Shown: piece by piece, positions 51,866-60,059 of the stretch
Layout of the letters: every line of letters begins with the position of its first letter
How positions within the stretch are numbered: position 1 is the first letter of the stretch
Source of the DNA: Afipia sp. P52-10
GTDB taxonomy: Bacteria > Pseudomonadota > Alphaproteobacteria > Rhizobiales > Xanthobacteraceae
Direction: 5' to 3'
DNA: 64,000 nucleotides
Assembly: GCF_000516555.1 (NCBI RefSeq)
Contig: NZ_AZSJ01000003.1
Coordinates: 2,165,302-2,229,301, forward strand
The notes under the pieces: generated by a model
What the model saw: only the letters and a program-made list of their open reading frames with translations
The model's database searches: none
Told to the model about the DNA's origin: nothing
Program-made: the position numbers and the translations under genes

Positions 51866-52903
51866 TCAGCCCGGCAGCCATGTGATCGCGGCGATCACCA
51901 GCAGCATCAGCAGCAGCGTTTCCGCCACCAGCAGCAGCACCGGGCGGAAGCCGAGCTTTGCCACCGCGCGGATCGAGGTCTTCATGCCGAGTGCGGCGAT
52001 CGCCACCACCAGGCCCCACCGCGAGACCTGCGCCAGCACCGGCAGCGCCGCCTGCGGGATCGCGTGCAGGCTGTTCAGCGCGGCGAGGGCGGCAAAGCCG
52101 ATCAGGAAACCCGGAATCGCCGGCGTGGCCCGCACGCCCTCGCTCTGTCCGCCCGCGAACATCAGGCCGAGTACGTAGACCGCGGGCAACAGCAGCAGCA
52201 CCCGGAACAGCTTGGTCAGCGTCGCCAGATGGCCGGTCTCGTCGGAGATGCTGAAGCCCGCGCCCGCCACCTGCGCGACATCGTGGATGGTGCCGCCGAG
52301 GAAGATGCCGGCCGCGCGATGGTCGAAGTGCAGCGCGGCCGCGATCGCCGGATAGATGATCATCGCCAGCGTCGACAGCGCGGTCACGCCGATCACCGTG
52401 AAGGCGGTGTCGCGTTCGGAGGTCTCGGTCTTCGGCAGGATCGCGGCGATCGCCAGCGCGGCGGATGCGCCGCAGATCGCCACCGCGCCGCCGGTCAGCG
52501 CGCCGACGCGGCGGTCGAGGCCGAGCAGGGGCGCGGCCAGCGCGCCGAACGCGATCGTCACCGCGACGCCCGCGACCATCGTGCCGATCGGCGCCACGCC
52601 GAGGCTGCCGAGATCGGCCGCGGTCATCTGCGCGCCAAGCAGCGCGATCGACCAGCGCAGCACATGCTTGGCGGCGAAGTTGATGCCGGCGACGCAGCGG
52701 CCTTCCTCGAAGAGAAAATTCAGCGCCATGCCGAGCAGCAGCGCGAACAGCATCACCGGCGCCGCATAGTGTTCCGACAGCGAGGTCGCGGCGATCGCGA
52801 CGACGACGCTGGCGAGCAATCCGGGCATGGTGAGCCGGAGGATGTCGCCGATGCGCCGTCCGCCCGCGAAGGCGCGGAGACGTGGGGTTTCGATGTCGGT
52901 CAT
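51866..52903 (-). CDS. YeiH family putative sulfate exporter
   Basis: 345 residues, about ten hydrophobic helices. LLASVVVAIAATSLSEHYAAPVMLFALLLGMALNFL, FAAKHVLRWSIALLGAQMT, GGAVAICGASAALAIAAILP and GIFLGGTIHDVAQVAGAG are typical of UPF0324/YeiH (Cons_hypoth698). Family members are annotated as sulfate exporters. ATG 52903 fits the family start. It follows the TauD-type dioxygenase gene on the same strand, 76 bases away, so it may export sulfite or sulfate set free by desulfonation; function is an inference. Confidence 0.88.
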   Translation of the reverse strand: MTDIETPRLRAFAGGRRIGDILRLTMPGLLASVVVAIAATSLSEHYAAPVMLFALLLGMALNFLFEEGRCVAGINFAAKHVLRWSIALLGAQMTAADLGSLGVAPIGTMVAGVAVTIAFGALAAPLLGLDRRVGALTGGAVAICGASAALAIAAILPKTETSERDTAFTVIGVTALSTLAMIIYPAIAAALHFDHRAAGIFLGGTIHDVAQVAGAGFSISDETGHLATLTKLFRVLLLLPAVYVLGLMFAGGQSEGVRATPAIPGFLIGFAALAALNSLHAIPQAALPVLAQVSRWGLVVAIAALGMKTSIRAVAKLGFRPVLLLVAETLLLMLLVIAAITWLPG

Positions 52904-52979
52904 GAGGCTGCTTGGCGTTGGGTCTTGGAGAGAGCGAGAGGCGGAGCGCCTCTCGCAAGGTGTTGATGTGGGGGTGCGC

Positions 52980-53813
52980 TCAGGCGCGGTAGTAAGGCTT
53001 GTCGCCGGCCACGGTGACACGATGGGCGTAGCGGCGGTTCGGCCAATAGTCGAACATCGCCTGGTGCTGGCACGAGCGGTTGTCCCAGAACGCCACCGAG
53101 TGCTTCTGCCACTTGAAGCGGCAGTGGAATTCCGGCGTCTCGACATGGCGGAACAGCATCTCCAGCAAGGCGTCGCTTTCGCTGCGCTTGAGCTGGGTGA
53201 CCTTGGTGGTGAAGCCGCGGTTGACGAACAGCAGCTTGCGCTGCGTCACCGGATGGGTACGGATCACCGGGTGTTCCGCCTGTGGAAATGTCTGGTCGCT
53301 CGCGCCATTGCGGCGGCGATGGGTGATCGCCTTGGCGCTGTCGTGGATCGCCGTCAGCCCCTCGAGGAAACGCTTCATCGAATCCGACAGCGTGTCATAG
53401 GCCGCGTACATGTTGGCGAACATGGTGTCGCCGCCGCCGTTCGCCGCCGGCTCGTGCATGTAGAGGATCGATCCCATCGGCGGCTCGGCGTCGCAGGACA
53501 CGTCCGAGTGCCACTCTTCGCCGGCCACATGCTTGCTCTTCTCGTCGGCCTTGATGACGAGGATTTCCGGGTGTCCCTCGATCAGCTTCGGCGCGTTGGG
53601 GTGGTAGTGCAGCTTGCCGAACAGCTTGCCGAAATCCTTGTGCTGCTCGACCGTCAGCTCCTGGTCGCGGAAGAAGATCACCAGGTTTTCCATCAGCGCA
53701 TCGTGCACCTCCTGGAACTGCTGGTTGCCGAGCGGCTTGGCGAGATCGATGCCGTGGATCTCCGCGCCGATGGTCGGCGTCAGCTTGCGAACGTCGATGG
53801 TCTGGTAGGCCAT
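52980..53813 (-). CDS. TauD/TfdA family 2-oxoglutarate-dependent dioxygenase
   Basis: 277 residues. Iron-binding His102 and Asp104 in EEWHSDVSCD, third ligand His250 in SCQHQAMFDYWP, and the 2-oxoglutarate-binding Arg near 261-265 (NRRYAHRVTV). Opening with TPTIGAEIHGIDLAKPL matches taurine dioxygenase. Uses Fe(II), O2 and 2-oxoglutarate to hydroxylate a carbon next to sulfonate (or in an aryloxyacetate), releasing sulfite or phenol. AAGGAAA supports ATG 53813. Controlled, presumably, by the divergent IclR gene. Confidence 0.9.
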   Translation of the reverse strand: MAYQTIDVRKLTPTIGAEIHGIDLAKPLGNQQFQEVHDALMENLVIFFRDQELTVEQHKDFGKLFGKLHYHPNAPKLIEGHPEILVIKADEKSKHVAGEEWHSDVSCDAEPPMGSILYMHEPAANGGGDTMFANMYAAYDTLSDSMKRFLEGLTAIHDSAKAITHRRRNGASDQTFPQAEHPVIRTHPVTQRKLLFVNRGFTTKVTQLKRSESDALLEMLFRHVETPEFHCRFKWQKHSVAFWDNRSCQHQAMFDYWPNRRYAHRVTVAGDKPYYRA

Positions 53814-53904
53814 GGTGGTTTCCTTAACGCTGGCTGTGAAACGGCGTTTCCGAGGCCGGCACCATAACAAGCGCTCTCCTGCGCCCGGCGCGGGAAGTCG
53901 ACAA

Positions 53905-53921
53905 ATTCCGTATTACGGAAT
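53905..53921. promoter_or_regulatory. operator palindrome for the IclR regulator
   Basis: ATTCCGTA-T-TACGGAAT is a perfect 8-bp inverted repeat about a single base, 11 bases before the IclR start codon and 91 bases before the dioxygenase start. Size and form fit IclR-family operators, which are often TTCCGnnnnCGGAA-like. Confidence 0.75.
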
Positions 53922-53932
53922 AGGCTTCCCGC

Positions 53933-54715
53933 ATGCCGCTCGCTTCACCCGCAGCGATCGCGCCGGTCGAGCGCGCCTTTCTGCTCCTGGAGGCGCTGAA
54001 CCGCCATCGCACCTCGACGCTGGCCGAACTCGCGGCCGCGACCGCGCTGCCGAAATCGACGGTCGCGCGGCTGCTGGAGACCTTGATCGCGCTCGGCTAC
54101 GTGACGCGGGTGTCGCGCAGCATCGGCTATCGCATCACCGACCGGGTGCTGGCGCTGGCGGCCGGGGTGCGCTTCATCGATCATCTGGTGCACGCGGCGG
54201 CGGGGCCGATGAGCGCCTTCACGCAGCGGACCGGATGGCCGGTCTATCTCGGCACCGTCAGCGATGCGGTGGTTCTGCTGCGGCACACCACGGCGCCGGA
54301 AAGCCCGCTTTCGTTCGAGACCGCGGGCTACGACCTGAAGTTTCAGATTTACGAAAGCGCGCTCGGCCTCGCCTATCTCGCCTTCTGCGCGGCGGACGAG
54401 CGGCGCTCGATCATCGATGCGGTGGTCATGCGCGACGGCGGCAAGATGCCCGCGGCCCAGCGGGCGCTGCTGGAGCGGCGGCTCGCGATCGTGCGCGAGC
54501 GCGGCTACGCGTTCACGCGCTCAAACCGGTCGCGGCGGCTGAACGGCATGGCGGTGCCGATCGTGCGCGGCCAGCATGTGATGGGCGCGTTGACGCTGCG
54601 TTATCCGAAGCGGGTGATGACGGAGGAGCAGGCGGCGCAACGCTATGGGCCGGAATTGAGTGCGCTCGCACGCGAGATCGCCCAGCAGTCGTTCGCGGGC
54701 GCGCCCGCCCCATGA
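53933..54715 (+). CDS. IclR family transcriptional regulator
   Basis: 260 residues. Winged helix at about 10-75 (TLAELAAATALPKSTVARLLETLIALGYVTRV), then the effector domain (AAAGPMSAFTQRTGWPVYLGTVSDAVVLLRHTTAPESPL to LNGMAVPIVRGQHVMGALTLRY). Divergent from the dioxygenase gene with the palindrome 53905-53921 between them, so it probably represses both. Ligand unknown, likely the substrate of the dioxygenase. Confidence 0.93.
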   Translation: MPLASPAAIAPVERAFLLLEALNRHRTSTLAELAAATALPKSTVARLLETLIALGYVTRVSRSIGYRITDRVLALAAGVRFIDHLVHAAAGPMSAFTQRTGWPVYLGTVSDAVVLLRHTTAPESPLSFETAGYDLKFQIYESALGLAYLAFCAADERRSIIDAVVMRDGGKMPAAQRALLERRLAIVRERGYAFTRSNRSRRLNGMAVPIVRGQHVMGALTLRYPKRVMTEEQAAQRYGPELSALAREIAQQSFAGAPAP

Positions 54716-54856
54716 GGTGAAAGCCGTCCCGGCCGTGAGCGGTCGGCGCGGCATCGTGCCGCTTCTTGCATTGCTCTTCGTCGTTCGGCTGGGTTGACGT
54801 TGGCGCCGTCCTGCCGTCATCTCGGTCAACAATTTGGCTAGGGGAGAAATTTTCCA

Positions 54857-55816
54857 ATGAGACGTTCGCTTGTCATCGCAACGGCCGCTGCCGCGCTCGC
54901 ATCAGCTGTTGCACTGGCCGCGCCTGCGGCCCACGCCCAGCAATTCATCAACGTGCTGACCGGCGGCACCTCCGGCGTCTACTACCCGCTCGGCGTCGCG
55001 CTCGGCAAAATCTACGGCGACAAGATTTCAGGCGTGAAGACCCAGGTGCAAGCCACCAAGGCGTCGGTGGAAAATCTGGTGCTGCTGGAGCAGGGCCGCG
55101 GTGAGATCGCCTTCACGCTGGGCGACTCGCTGAAGGCGGCGTGGGACGGCGACGAGGAGGCGGGCTTCAAGAACAAGCTCGGCAAGCTGCGGACGATCGC
55201 GGCGATCTATCCGAACTATATCCAGCTCGTCGCCACCAAGGACAGCGGCATCAACACGCTGACCGACCTCAAGGGCAAGAGCCTGTCGGTCGGCGCGCCG
55301 AAGTCCGGCACCGAGTTGAACACCCGTGCGATCCTGAAGGCGGCGGGCATGAGCTACTCGGACATCGGCAAGGTCGAGTACCTGCCGTTCGCGGAATCGG
55401 TGGACCTGATGAAGAACCGCCAGCTCGGCGCCACGCTGCAGTCGGCAGGTCTCGGCGTTGCCTCGCTGCGCGACCTGTCGAACGCGATGGAGGTGACGGT
55501 GGTGTCGGTGCCGAAGGCGATCGTCGACAAGATCGGCCCGCCGTTCGTCTCGGTGAAGATCCCGGCCAACACCTACAAGGGCCAGGATAAGGACGTGGAG
55601 ACCGCGGCGGTGGTGAACTATCTCGTCACCCATTCCGGCGTTTCCGACGAGACCGCCTATCAGATGACCAAGCTGCTGTTCGAGTCGCTGCCGGAGCTGG
55701 CCAACGCCCACGTCGCCGGCAAGGACATCAAGCTGGAGACCGCCGCCTCCGGCTCGCCGGTGCCGCTGCATCCGGGCGCCGTGCGCTACTACAAGGAGAA
55801 GGGCATCCTGAAGTAA
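54857..55816 (+). CDS. TAXI family TRAP transporter solute-binding protein
   Basis: 319 residues. Signal peptide (ATAAAALASAVALAAPAAHAQ), then FINVLTGGTSGVYYPLGVALGKIY, the TAXI signature, and LSVGAPKSGTELNTRAILKAAGM. Periplasmic receptor of a TRAP transporter; the fused permease is at 56686. AGGGGAGA precedes the ATG. A terminator separates it from the permease gene, which may keep receptor levels higher. Ligand not evident; some TAXI receptors bind glutamate or organic acids. Confidence 0.9.
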   Translation: MRRSLVIATAAAALASAVALAAPAAHAQQFINVLTGGTSGVYYPLGVALGKIYGDKISGVKTQVQATKASVENLVLLEQGRGEIAFTLGDSLKAAWDGDEEAGFKNKLGKLRTIAAIYPNYIQLVATKDSGINTLTDLKGKSLSVGAPKSGTELNTRAILKAAGMSYSDIGKVEYLPFAESVDLMKNRQLGATLQSAGLGVASLRDLSNAMEVTVVSVPKAIVDKIGPPFVSVKIPANTYKGQDKDVETAAVVNYLVTHSGVSDETAYQMTKLLFESLPELANAHVAGKDIKLETAASGSPVPLHPGAVRYYKEKGILK

Positions 55817-55837
55817 GCGTGCCGCTTCTATCTGATT

Positions 55838-55875
55838 GAAAGGGCGCCATCGGTAAGCGACGGCGCTCTTTTGTT
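55838..55875 (+). terminator. intrinsic terminator after the TAXI gene
   Basis: AAAGGGCGCCATCG, loop, CGACGGCGCTCTTTTGTTT: a GC-rich stem with one or two mismatches followed by TCTTTTGTTT, 22 bases past the stop codon. Classic Rho-independent form; also symmetrical enough to act on the opposite strand. Confidence 0.75.
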
Positions 55876-56360
55876 TGCGCAGGCGGGATTTGACCATGCC
55901 CATCAGCAGCGTCAGGTCGGCAAGCTCGGCGGTTTCGGTGGTCGCGCTCCGGCCGCCGAACGCGTCGGTCAGCAGGATCTCCGCCGCCTGAAGTTGTCCG
56001 CGCTGTTCGAGCCGAATGCCGATCGCGGTGTATTGCACGGCGCGAAGCGCACGGACTGCGATGACGCCGCATCCGCGAGCGCTGTGCGCAGGGCCGCGAA
56101 GCTTGCGTTCCGGTCGCCGTCGCCGGCTGCGAGTTTGCGATAGGCGTCGTTGATCCGGGCGATGAGGCGCGCCTCGCCGTCGGTTGTCTTGCGCTTCACG
56201 GTCGGTTGCTGGCCGCTCTGGGTGACAGCGGGTACTGCGTCCAGCGGCAGCATCAGCGCTGCGGCAGGCGCCAGCAGTCGCGCCGTGCGCGGCGCCATGA
56301 TGTGCGCGGCAGCCATGGTGTGTGCGATCGCCGTGGCGCGGGCTGTGCGGATGCTGACGT
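55876..56360 (-). pseudogene. possible frameshifted secreted protein gene (doubtful)
   Basis: Two minus-strand frames look protein-like when joined: from about 56310, MAPRTARLLAPAAALMLPLDAVPAVTQSG (a signal-peptide-like start) to IARINDAYRKLAAGDGDRNASFAALRTALADAA, then after a shift near 56050-56070 VQYTAIGIRLEQRGQLQAAEILLTDAFGG to LLMGMVKSRLRKQ. Helical, charged character and frame continuity suggest a decayed gene ending near the terminator at 55875. No family recognised, and no stop codon is found before the terminator, so this is a weak call. Confidence 0.3.
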
Positions 56361-56685
56361 GATCATGGTCGTCCCAACTGTTCTGCCGCCTTATGCCTCG
56401 AGGCGATTCCGGTCCCAAACCCGTGACACGCCCGGCATGGATCGGAGATGCCATGCGGCCGCTGGAAAGAGATTGCGGCGGATTGATGTGTGGCATTATG
56501 GTCACCGGCCATTTGGTTCCCGGGGCAACCGGGACCAGTGCCAGATGACCAGTACCAAGTGACCGGTGCTAAGCGATATCTCGACCTGTTCCTTGATCGT
56601 CCGTCCTCGTCTGCGGCCTTGAGTCTTGGATCGTGTCTGGATCTGCGTCTGGGCTTTGGACGCTGTGAAAAGGGGAGGGGGTTCA
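56361..56685. other. upstream region of the TRAP permease gene
   Basis: 325 bases without a gene. It includes a small GGTTCCCGG/CCGGGACC hairpin (about 56516-56537) and three 14-bp tandem repeats listed separately. Confidence 0.5.
56533..56574. repeat. three 14-bp tandem repeats upstream of TRAP permease
   Basis: GACCAGTGCCAGAT (56533), GACCAGTACCAAGT (56547) and GACCGGTGCTAAGC (56561) are contiguous, about 110 bases before the permease start. A binding array or a slipped duplication. Confidence 0.55.
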
Positions 56686-58824
56686 GTGCTAGAGGACAAG
56701 GCAGGTCAGCATGGCGGTGCGGCTGGATCGGCGGCCGACGCCAAGAGCGTCCTCGACAACAATTTCGAGCATGGGTTTCCGCCGGGCTTCGGTCCGAGCG
56801 GCTGGGGCTATCTCGCCTATGCGGTGGGCATCGCCTTTGCCACCTTTCAGCTGATCATGGCGGCCTGGGCTGTGCTGCCGAGCCAGGTGGTGCGCGGCGT
56901 CCATGTCGGCTTCATCCTGCTGTTGTCGTTCGGGCTGATGGGCAACTTCACCGCCAAGACCAACGCTGGCCGCGCCGCCGCCTGGGCAATCGGCGCGCTC
57001 GGCTTCTTCCTCGGCCTCTATCAATGGATCTTCTACAAAGATCTGATCATCCGTGACGGTGATCCGACCACGCTCGATCTCGTCGTCGGCACCGCGCTCG
57101 TGGTGCTGATCTTCGAGGGCACGCGGCGGATGATGGGCAATGCGCTGCCGATCATGTGCGGCGCCTGTTTGCTGTACTGGTTCTTCGGCCAGTACCTGCC
57201 GTCGCCGTTCACTCATCGCGGTTACGGCTTCGACCAGATCATCACCCATCTGTCGTACGGCACCGAAGGCTTCTACGGCACGCCGATCTACGTCTCCGCC
57301 ACCTACATCTTCCTGTTCATCCTGTTCGGCTCGTTCCTGGAGCGCGCCGGCATGATCAAGCTGTTCAACGATGTCTCGCTCGGCCTGTTCGGCGGCTCAC
57401 GCGGCGGGCCTGCGAAGGTTGCGGTGGTGTCGTCCGGGCTGATGGGCACGATCTCCGGCTCCGGCGTCGCCAACGTCGTCACCGTCGGCCAGTTCACCAT
57501 TCCCTTGATGATCCGCTTCGGCTATCGCCGCGCGTTCGCCGCCGGCGTCGAGGCCACCGCCTCGATGGGCGGCCAGATCATGCCGCCGGTGATGGGCGCG
57601 GTCGCCTTCATCATGGCCGAGACGCTCGGCGTCGATTACTCGGTGATCGTCAAGGCCGCGGTGATCCCGGCGTTCCTGTATTTCGCCTCCGCGTTTTGGA
57701 TGGTGCATCTGGAGGCCGGCAAATACGGCCTCACCGGCATGAGCCGCGACGAGATCCCGAGCGTGATCAAGGCGCTCAGCGGGCGCTGGTACCTTGTGCT
57801 GCCGCTGGCGACGCTGGTGTTCATGCTGTTCGAGGGCTTTACCCCGCTTTATGCCGGCACCATGGGCTTGTCGCTCACGGTGGCGCTGATCCTCGGCGCC
57901 AGCATCACGCTCGGTTTCTCCAACAAGGTGCTGCGCTACATCTTCTGGATCGGGCTTGCGCTCGTGGTCGCAGCCCTGCTGCGCAACGGGCTGAACGTGG
58001 CGATGGTGGCGCTGGTGGTCGCCGCGCTGGTGGCGATCTCCGGCCTCACCCAGGGCGGCCGCGCCACGTTGGCCGCCTGCCGCGATTCGCTCGCCGAGAG
58101 TTCGAAGACCGCGCTCACCGTCGGCATGGCCTGCGCCATCGTCGGCACCATCATCGGCATGATGACGCAGACCGGTATCGGCACCACCTTCGGCAACTGG
58201 GTGATCGGCATCGGCCAGCAGAGCCTGTTCCTGGCGCTGGTGCTGACGATGATCCTGTCGATCCTGCTCGGCACCGGCGTTCCGACCATCCCGGTCTACA
58301 TCATCACCGCGGCGCTCGCGGCTCCCGCGCTCGCCAAGCTCGGCGTGCCGCTGATCATCAGCCACATGTTCTCGTTCTACTTCGGCATCATGGCCGACCT
58401 GTCGCCGCCGGTGGCGCTGGCGGCGCTGGCGGCCGCGCCAATCGCCAAGGAGAATCCGGACAAGATCGGCTGGGAGGCGATGCGCATCGCGCTCGCGGGC
58501 TACGTGATCCCGTTCATCGCCGTGTATTCGCCGGCGTTGATGCTGCAGTCCGGCGATCCGATGGAGCCGGTGCTCGGCTTCTATGGCGCGGTGCTGTATG
58601 CGCTGGTGAAGGCGTGCCTCGCGATCGGCATGTTCGGCGTGGTGGCGATCGGCTTCCTGTTCGCGCGTCTCAGCGTGCTGGAGCGGGTGGTTGCGTTCGC
58701 CAGCGCGCTCTGCCTGCTCGGCGAATTCCAGTACAGCGATCCGATCGGTGCCGTGATCGCCATCGGCGTCATCGCCTGGCAATGGCGCAAGCGGGCGCGG
58801 CCGGCGGCGCCGGTGCCCGCGTGA
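56686..58824 (+). CDS. TRAP transporter fused 4TM/12TM permease
   Basis: 712 residues from a GTG with GGGGAGGGGG upstream. N-terminal four-helix DctQ-like part (about 40-170) fused to a DctM-like large subunit with GTISGSGVANVVTVGQFTIPLMIRFGYRRAFAAGVEATASMGGQIMPPVMGA and GTGVPTIPVYIITAALAAPAL. Such fused proteins pair with TAXI receptors, here the product of 54857. Sodium- or proton-driven uptake through the inner membrane. Stop overlaps the DUF1850 start as GTGA. Confidence 0.92.
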   Translation: MLEDKAGQHGGAAGSAADAKSVLDNNFEHGFPPGFGPSGWGYLAYAVGIAFATFQLIMAAWAVLPSQVVRGVHVGFILLLSFGLMGNFTAKTNAGRAAAWAIGALGFFLGLYQWIFYKDLIIRDGDPTTLDLVVGTALVVLIFEGTRRMMGNALPIMCGACLLYWFFGQYLPSPFTHRGYGFDQIITHLSYGTEGFYGTPIYVSATYIFLFILFGSFLERAGMIKLFNDVSLGLFGGSRGGPAKVAVVSSGLMGTISGSGVANVVTVGQFTIPLMIRFGYRRAFAAGVEATASMGGQIMPPVMGAVAFIMAETLGVDYSVIVKAAVIPAFLYFASAFWMVHLEAGKYGLTGMSRDEIPSVIKALSGRWYLVLPLATLVFMLFEGFTPLYAGTMGLSLTVALILGASITLGFSNKVLRYIFWIGLALVVAALLRNGLNVAMVALVVAALVAISGLTQGGRATLAACRDSLAESSKTALTVGMACAIVGTIIGMMTQTGIGTTFGNWVIGIGQQSLFLALVLTMILSILLGTGVPTIPVYIITAALAAPALAKLGVPLIISHMFSFYFGIMADLSPPVALAALAAAPIAKENPDKIGWEAMRIALAGYVIPFIAVYSPALMLQSGDPMEPVLGFYGAVLYALVKACLAIGMFGVVAIGFLFARLSVLERVVAFASALCLLGEFQYSDPIGAVIAIGVIAWQWRKRARPAAPVPA

Positions 58825-59213
58825 GCCTCTGCTTCGCGTCGGCCGGCGTCCTGAAGACGCTGCAGGTTGCAGCCTTCACGCTGGTCTGGACCCATTCGGT
58901 GGAGAAGGTCGACTGGCAGGAGGATTGGCGCGTGGCGGGCGATGGCTTGACGCTGGTCGCGGCGCGCATCAAGGGCTCCGGCGCAGGCATGGAGCCGCCG
59001 CCGGAGGCGCGGCTCGATCGCGGCTGGTGGCGCTGGCAGCCGGCGCCAGTCCTGCGCAAACAGGTCGTGCTCGGCCATTCGGGCGCGGCCGGCGAGTGGC
59101 GCGTGTGCGTGGACGGCCGCTGCAACACGCTGAGCGAGTTGCTCGGGCAGGCGCCCGATCCGCATGGCACGGTGATGAGCGCGTGCGATGCCGGGCCAAA
59201 GGGGGGCGAATGA
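58821..59213 (+). CDS. DUF1850 domain-containing protein
   Basis: 130 residues from a GTG overlapping the permease stop. LCFASAGVLKTLQVAAFTLVWTHSVEKVDWQEDWRV, then GAGMEPPPEARLDRGWWRW and a Cys-containing RVCVDGRCNTLSELL follow the DUF1850 pattern, a small family encoded beside TAXI-TRAP transporters. Role unknown; the tight coupling suggests an accessory part of this transporter. Confidence 0.85.
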   Translation: MSLCFASAGVLKTLQVAAFTLVWTHSVEKVDWQEDWRVAGDGLTLVAARIKGSGAGMEPPPEARLDRGWWRWQPAPVLRKQVVLGHSGAAGEWRVCVDGRCNTLSELLGQAPDPHGTVMSACDAGPKGGE

Positions 59214-59344
59214 CGAACGCGACAATGACGAACGGCACATGGGCCACGCGGCGCCTGGACGAACTTGTCTCAGGGCAGGCAACACTGCCGCCGGTCGTGC
59301 AGACCATGAAGCTCGGCGCGCTCGACGCGTGGGGCGAGGGCTGA
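59210..59344 (+). pseudogene. truncated N-terminal fragment of a PaaI-type thioesterase gene
   Basis: 44 codons, ATG overlapping the DUF1850 stop as ATGA. TWATRRLDELVSGQATLPPVVQTMKLGALDAWGEG resembles the first part of PaaI-family hotdog thioesterases, which then need about 100 more residues. The frame stops at TGA 59342, exactly where base composition turns AT-richer. Read as a gene cut by insertion or deletion; the family match is from memory of the pattern and is moderately sure. Confidence 0.5.
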
Positions 59345-59412
59345 ATCAGGAAAGTCTGGAATCCTGCGCCCGAATGATTGCAGGCAATAGCTTGCCAAGA
59401 TACTCATGAGTC

Positions 59413-60021
59413 ATGGCAGAGCCCGTTTCAACTACTATCTCTCTTCTTGCACTGGTGGTTTCTGGAATCACTGCTTGGATGAGTTTGCTTCGACGGGGCG
59501 CGCTCCGAATGACGCGACCTACCTTCATTTCATTCAACTACGACAAGCTTGGACCGAATGGTCATGTGATAAAGCCAAAAGTTTTTATCCGTGGGTTACT
59601 CTACAGCACTGGGACGCGTGGACGCGTGATTCAGAATATGTTTGTCACGCTGCAGCAAGGAGGGGCGAAGCATGACTTCACTGTGTGGGGCCATGGAAAC
59701 ACATCCTTGTCCCGGGGAAGTGGACTGTTTGCACCGCCTATAGGCATTGCTGAAAATCATCACTTCAATCCTCCTGACGGCTCTCCAGAGTTCCGTTTTT
59801 CGGCTGGAGAGTATGAGTTGCGAATATTCGCTGAGATCGTCGCGGCCTCTCGACCGAAGGAGCTTTGCAGGGTGCAACTATCCGTCATGGACGATGCGCT
59901 CCCCCATCCCCTGGAGGATGAGGCGGCGATCTGGTTCGACTGGGACCCAATCAAGAAGCAGTATCATGCCCATGTGGAAACCCGTTCCGATCCAATCGGA
60001 CTTGGTCTCTATTTGGCCTAG
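59413..60021 (+). CDS. hypothetical protein, probably acquired
   Basis: 202 residues. N-terminal membrane helix (VSTTISLLALVVSGITAWMSLL), then a predicted beta-rich domain: KPKVFIRGLLYSTGTRGRVIQNMFVTLQQGG, RGSGLFAPPIGIAENHHFNPPDGSPEFRFSAGEYELRIFAEIV, and a final HVETRSDP. Similar proteins occur scattered in proteobacteria with no known role. The gene is markedly richer in A and T, with AAA, TTT and ATA codons rare elsewhere in this window, and follows a truncated gene, both signs of horizontal gain. Confidence 0.75.
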   Translation: MAEPVSTTISLLALVVSGITAWMSLLRRGALRMTRPTFISFNYDKLGPNGHVIKPKVFIRGLLYSTGTRGRVIQNMFVTLQQGGAKHDFTVWGHGNTSLSRGSGLFAPPIGIAENHHFNPPDGSPEFRFSAGEYELRIFAEIVAASRPKELCRVQLSVMDDALPHPLEDEAAIWFDWDPIKKQYHAHVETRSDPIGLGLYLA

Positions 60022-60059
60022 GGTAAGAGCGAGAGTCGCCAAATGCGCCGACCGACACC

